Positions 60,687 through 64,000 of a DNA stretch of 64,000 nt are shown here, piece by piece. Position 1 is the stretch's first letter, and each line of letters opens with the position of its first letter. Under the pieces are notes generated by a model that was not told the origin of the DNA, did no database searches, and worked only from the letters and a program-made list of their open reading frames with translations. Source of the stretch: JBEIGE01 sp040382055 (GTDB lineage: Bacteria; Pseudomonadota; Gammaproteobacteria; Burkholderiales; Burkholderiaceae_C); contig JBEIGE010000003.1 in NCBI GenBank assembly GCA_040382055.1, forward strand, positions 124,001-188,000, given 5' to 3'. A program made the position numbers and the translations under genes.

Positions 60687-61691
60687 ATGAAAGCCTTTTA
60701 TTCTGATCATTTCGTACTTCCATTGCCCGAGGGCCATCGCTTCCCTATGGCCAAGTACGGTCAACTCAAAGGCCTAATCCGCAGTGAGCTCTCCGCCATC
60801 AATCTGCTGGAGGCACCCCGGGCCAGTGATGGCGAACTCGCCCTCGTACACCATCCCGCCTATATTTCGGCTGTGGTCAGTGGCGCCATCAGTGCCGCCG
60901 GGATGAGAGAGATTGGATTTCCCTGGAGTTCAGCCATGGTGGAGCGGTCCCGCCGCTCAACGGGTGCGACCATAGCTGCTGCCCGCATCGCTTTTCAAGA
61001 GGGCATTTGCGGTAACTTGGCGGGGGGCACTCACCACGCCTATGCAGGGCAGGGTGGTGGATTTTGTGTGTTTAACGATGCAGCAGTGGCCGCCCGGCTG
61101 ATGCAAGCGGAGTGGACCCGGAAAAATCCAGTATCCAAGCCCCTGGGGGTGCTTATCATTGATTTGGATGTCCACCAGGGCAACGGCACCGCCAGTATTT
61201 TTCAAAATGACCCGACTGTTTTTACGCTCTCCCTTCACGGAGCAAAGAATTACCCGTTCCGTAAGGAGACGAGTGATCTCGATGTGCCCTTAGCCGACGG
61301 CTGTTCAGATGCTGACTATTTGGCTTCGCTTGACGATGCCTTGAGTATTGCGTGCACCCGATTTGATCCTGGTCTTGCAATTTACCTGGCAGGAGCTGAC
61401 CCCCATGAAGGCGACAGACTGGGCCGGCTGGGGCTAAGTTATGACGGCCTGATAGCCCGTGATCAGAGGGTGTTTGACTGGTGTTTGCACAAGAAAATTC
61501 CTGTGGCATTTGTGATGGCCGGCGGCTATGGACACAATATAAAGACCACCCTTGAGGTCCAGATGAATACCTACCGCACAGCTCTTGAGTACTGGCATAA
61601 GTGGAAAAGCTCCGTTGAAATAGAGATGCAAACAGACAGCCGCACGCACAACAATAGGCACAACAAGAGTCTCGCAGACGACTACAAATAA
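60687..61691 (+). CDS. Histone deacetylase family protein (acetylpolyamine/acetoin-type deacetylase)
   Basis: This 334-residue zinc hydrolase of the HDAC fold has catalytic residues in GGTHHAYAG (His-His), zinc ligands in DLDVHQGNG (Asp, His) and a third in GADPHEGDRLG. The active site is complete. In bacteria such enzymes remove acetyl groups from polyamines or other small amines, or from proteins. The C-terminal 25 residues are polar. It is divergent from the phasin gene and followed by a thioesterase after 66 bp. Confidence 0.9.
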   Translation: MKAFYSDHFVLPLPEGHRFPMAKYGQLKGLIRSELSAINLLEAPRASDGELALVHHPAYISAVVSGAISAAGMREIGFPWSSAMVERSRRSTGATIAAARIAFQEGICGNLAGGTHHAYAGQGGGFCVFNDAAVAARLMQAEWTRKNPVSKPLGVLIIDLDVHQGNGTASIFQNDPTVFTLSLHGAKNYPFRKETSDLDVPLADGCSDADYLASLDDALSIACTRFDPGLAIYLAGADPHEGDRLGRLGLSYDGLIARDQRVFDWCLHKKIPVAFVMAGGYGHNIKTTLEVQMNTYRTALEYWHKWKSSVEIEMQTDSRTHNNRHNKSLADDYK

Positions 61692-61757
61692 CGACATGCA
61701 CAATGTCAGCTATCCACTGACCAACTATCAGGCTGCTGCTGGCAAAATCACAAGCAA

Positions 61758-62237
61758 ATGACGCATAGCAATGACAAACCTCAAGTCCAGGTGCCCGAGC
61801 AGCTGCCTAAACCGCCCCGCCCTGAGGGCCGGGATGCTTACCGGGTATTTCGCACTATCCAAACCCGCTGGCTCGATAACGATGCGTATGGCCACATCAA
61901 CAACACGGTTTACATCACCTGGTTTGACACGGCCGTGAATGCCTGGTTGATTGAGGAGGGTGTACTCGATATACATCATGGCTCGACCATCGGCTTGGTG
62001 GTTGAGATGCACTGCAACTACTTTGCACCATTGGCGTTTCCCCAGCCGCTGGAAGCGGGAATAAGGATTGCTAAACTCGGCAACTCCAGCGTGCGCTATA
62101 ACATCGGTGTCTTTGCGAAGGGCGAGGCTCTGGCAGCAGCACAGGGGTACTTTACGCATGTCTATGTCGACCGGCAAACCCGTCGTCCTGTACCCCTCAC
62201 TGACAAACCAAGAAAAATTCTGGAGAAGCTCCTGTGA
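61758..62237 (+). CDS. 4-hydroxybenzoyl-CoA thioesterase family protein
   Basis: This 159-residue hotdog-fold acyl-CoA thioesterase has the active-site segment RWLDNDAYGHINNTVYITWFD, with the catalytic aspartate and the H-x-N motif. It hydrolyses some acyl-CoA or ACP ester; the substrate is unknown. A Pro-rich N-terminal leader (about 25 residues) precedes the fold. It overlaps the nitroreductase by 4 bp, so both are translated together. Confidence 0.88.
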   Translation: MTHSNDKPQVQVPEQLPKPPRPEGRDAYRVFRTIQTRWLDNDAYGHINNTVYITWFDTAVNAWLIEEGVLDIHHGSTIGLVVEMHCNYFAPLAFPQPLEAGIRIAKLGNSSVRYNIGVFAKGEALAAAQGYFTHVYVDRQTRRPVPLTDKPRKILEKLL

Positions 62238-63001
62238 ACGCCCCAACTCAAACCAACACACTTGCCCCGACCACAAATCAGGCTTTGGCAGCACAACCCA
62301 CGCCAGCCAGTACCTCTGCCGTTGATCAGGCCATCATCTCCCGAATGTCGGCTCGCGCTTTCACCCGGCAGCCGGTATCTAAAGAACTCATCCAGACGCT
62401 GCTTGAAGTGGCCAGCCGGGCACCCTCCGGTACCAACACCCAACCCTGGAAAGTGTATGTATTGCAAGGTAACAGCCGCGATGCACTGGTTGATAAAGTG
62501 TGTGCTGCTCATGACGCCATTCGCGCTAATCCTGCATTGGCCGCTGAGTACCGCGAGGCTTACGACTATTACCCGGAGAAATGGGTCAGTCCCTACATCG
62601 ACCGCCGTCGGGAAAATGGCTGGGGTCTTTACGGTTTGCTGGGCATCGGCAAAGCCGACAAAGACAAGATGCATCTGCAGCACCAACGCAATTACAAATT
62701 TTTTGATGCACCGGTGGGCCTGATGTTCACGATCGATCGCATCATGGGCCGTGGCTCGCTGGTAGACATGGGCATGTTTCTGCAAAACATCATGATCAGC
62801 GCCCGAGGACATGGCCTGCACAGCTGCCCGCAGGCAGCCTGGAACGGATTTGCCAAAATAATTCTGCCGCATATCGGTGCAGGTGATGACGAAATGCTGG
62901 TCTGCGGCATGGCGCTGGGCTATGCCGATGCGACAGAAGTCGTTAACAACTTTCATACCCCACGTGTGCCGGTTCCAGAATTCACGCGCTGGCTTGAATA
63001 G
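62234..63001 (+). CDS. Nitroreductase family protein (FMN)
   Basis: This 255-residue flavoprotein starts at GTG (62234), overlapping the thioesterase stop. The FMN-binding residues are in SARAFTRQPV and SRAPSGTNTQPWKVYV, with the C-terminal GMALGYAD segment. Members reduce nitro groups, quinones or enones using NAD(P)H. A leader of about 30 residues rich in Thr/Pro/Ala precedes the domain. It is the last gene of a small operon. Confidence 0.9.
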   Translation: MNAPTQTNTLAPTTNQALAAQPTPASTSAVDQAIISRMSARAFTRQPVSKELIQTLLEVASRAPSGTNTQPWKVYVLQGNSRDALVDKVCAAHDAIRANPALAAEYREAYDYYPEKWVSPYIDRRRENGWGLYGLLGIGKADKDKMHLQHQRNYKFFDAPVGLMFTIDRIMGRGSLVDMGMFLQNIMISARGHGLHSCPQAAWNGFAKIILPHIGAGDDEMLVCGMALGYADATEVVNNFHTPRVPVPEFTRWLE

Positions 63002-63164
63002 TGACCTGGTGTTTGCTGTTTTGCTTATGCATCAGGTCCACCATTTCGTTGGTGCATCGTCTCATTCAGACAACTTGTGCTCATGCCTCAAGCAGCTCGG
63101 CTTTAGAACCCGCTTGTCTATATTTTCTTAAACCCCCGCGCTTAACTCCCACGCTTATCCTCAT

Positions 63165-64000
63165 ATGACCAAACCTACTATTCTTGTCGCTCGTGCCGTT
63201 TTTCCCGAAGTTATCGCTCGTCTGGAGCAGCACTTTAAGGTTGAGTCCAACCAGACTGACCAAGTCTGGTCCAAAGCACAGTTCATCGACAAGCTTCGCG
63301 ACAAAGTTGGCGCTTTCACAACCGGTTCCGATCGCATTGATGCCGAGGTGCTTGCTGCCTGTCCGCATCTCAAAATTTGCGCCAATATGGCTGTGGGTTA
63401 CAACAACTTTGACATTGCCGCCATGTCAGCCAAGGGCGTTATTGGAACCAATACCCCTGATGTGCTGACTGAAACCACCGCCGACTTCGGCTTTGCCCTG
63501 ATCATGGCAACCGCTCGCCGCATGGCCGAGAGCGAGCATTACTTGCGCGCCGGTCTGTGGACCAAGTGGAGTTTTGACATGTTTGCCGGCTCAGACATTC
63601 ATGGCTCGACGCTGGGTATTCTGGGTATGGGGCGCATCGGCCAGGGGATTGCCAGGCGCGGGGCTTTGGGATTTGGCATGAAGGTCATTTACCATAACCG
63701 CTCCAAGCTGGATGCCGCCACTGAGTCAGAGTGCAAAGCAACTTATGTCAGCAAGGAAGAATTGCTCAAGACGGCAGACCACTTGATTCTGGTCTTGCCG
63801 TATTCAGCCGCATCACACCACGCCATTGGGGCCGCTGAGTTGGCGCAAATGAAACCCACGGCTACGCTGGTCAATATCGCCCGCGGAGGCATCGTGGACG
63901 ATGCCGCGCTGGCACTGGCACTGAGCAACAAGCAGATTGCCGCAGCGGGCCTGGATGTGTATGAGGGCGAACCTGCAGTTCACCCCGACCTTTTGAAGGT
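63165..64000 (+). CDS. D-2-hydroxyacid dehydrogenase (glyoxylate/hydroxypyruvate reductase), cut by window end
   Basis: The frame opens at ATG 63165 and runs off the window, giving 278 residues. The N-terminal part and the NAD fold GMGRIGQGIARRG are present, and the catalytic arginine is in NIARGGIVDD. The C-terminal residues with the catalytic histidine lie outside. The pattern MTKPTILVARAVFPEV fits GhrB/D-glycerate dehydrogenase. It reduces glyoxylate and hydroxypyruvate, with the exact substrate open. Confidence 0.9.
   Translation, partial: MTKPTILVARAVFPEVIARLEQHFKVESNQTDQVWSKAQFIDKLRDKVGAFTTGSDRIDAEVLAACPHLKICANMAVGYNNFDIAAMSAKGVIGTNTPDVLTETTADFGFALIMATARRMAESEHYLRAGLWTKWSFDMFAGSDIHGSTLGILGMGRIGQGIARRGALGFGMKVIYHNRSKLDAATESECKATYVSKEELLKTADHLILVLPYSAASHHAIGAAELAQMKPTATLVNIARGGIVDDAALALALSNKQIAAAGLDVYEGEPAVHPDLLK

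Noticed and set aside
1..64000. Prophage, insertion sequence, CRISPR array or toxin-antitoxin pair
   Set aside because: No integrase, transposase, cas gene, spaced repeat array or typical small-gene pair was found.

Overview
The window reads as an ordinary chromosomal segment of a betaproteobacterium of the family Comamonadaceae (Burkholderiales), close in style to Rhodoferax, Polaromonas or Limnohabitans. This rests on protein style and gene order, not on a database search. The main clues are three Bug/TctC periplasmic binding proteins, a tRNA-Leu-tig-clpP-clpX-lon block, an exbB-exbD-lpxK-Trm112-kdsB-adk block, hpnCDE squalene genes, a phasin, and several acyl-CoA and aromatic catabolic genes. 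No prophage, insertion sequence or CRISPR array was seen.

Layout. 0-3.5 kb: the tail of a NusG/RfaH-type gene, then a reverse operon of an AroE-like dehydrogenase, 3-hydroxybenzoate 4-monooxygenase and a BLUF blue-light sensor. 3.6-12.5 kb: a catabolic-looking cluster with an alpha/beta hydrolase, an HbpS/GlcG protein, an ACMSD-type amidohydrolase, two beta-hydroxyacid dehydrogenases, a Bug binding protein, a polysaccharide-deacetylase-fold hydrolase, a TetR regulator, an LLM flavin monooxygenase and a flavin reductase. No known pathway fits this set. 13-16.4 kb: HiPIP and a complete tctCBA transporter. 16.5-21.3 kb: hemH, a HAD phosphatase and hpnCDE. 21.4-25.8 kb: an RND efflux pair behind a promoter with a TetR-type operator. 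25.9-32.2 kb: tRNA-Leu, tig, clpP, clpX, lon (with a sigma-32-like promoter), tRNA-Gly and tRNA-Cys.

32.2-38 kb: a Bug protein and a PcaD-like lactonase, tRNA-Leu(TAA), a metal-dependent amidohydrolase, an unknown 210-residue protein and an HD-GYP protein. 38-44.2 kb: a reverse acyl-CoA operon (3-hydroxyacyl-CoA dehydrogenase, crotonase, Crp/Fnr regulator, phosphotransferase, acyl-CoA dehydrogenase, glutathione transferase). 44.3-48.1 kb: a glutathione transferase, a 2-hydroxyacid dehydrogenase, lexA with two SOS boxes and a co-directional small gene, and an asparaginase. 48.2-53.5 kb: adk, kdsB, Trm112, lpxK, exbD, exbB and xseA. 53.5-59.8 kb: sodB, a DUF192 protein, clpS-clpA, an iron-binding protein with a Fur-like box, and a patatin-like lipoprotein. 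59.9-64 kb: phasin, a histone-deacetylase-family hydrolase, a thioesterase, a nitroreductase and a truncated hydroxypyruvate/glyoxylate reductase.

Housekeeping proteolysis and stress genes (tig/clpPX/lon, clpSA, lexA, sodB) alternate with modules for uptake and breakdown of aromatic or carboxylic acids. The least explained parts are the 4.6-12.5 kb cluster, the BLUF gene joined to an aromatic hydroxylase, and terminator-like hairpins directly ahead of two tRNA genes.
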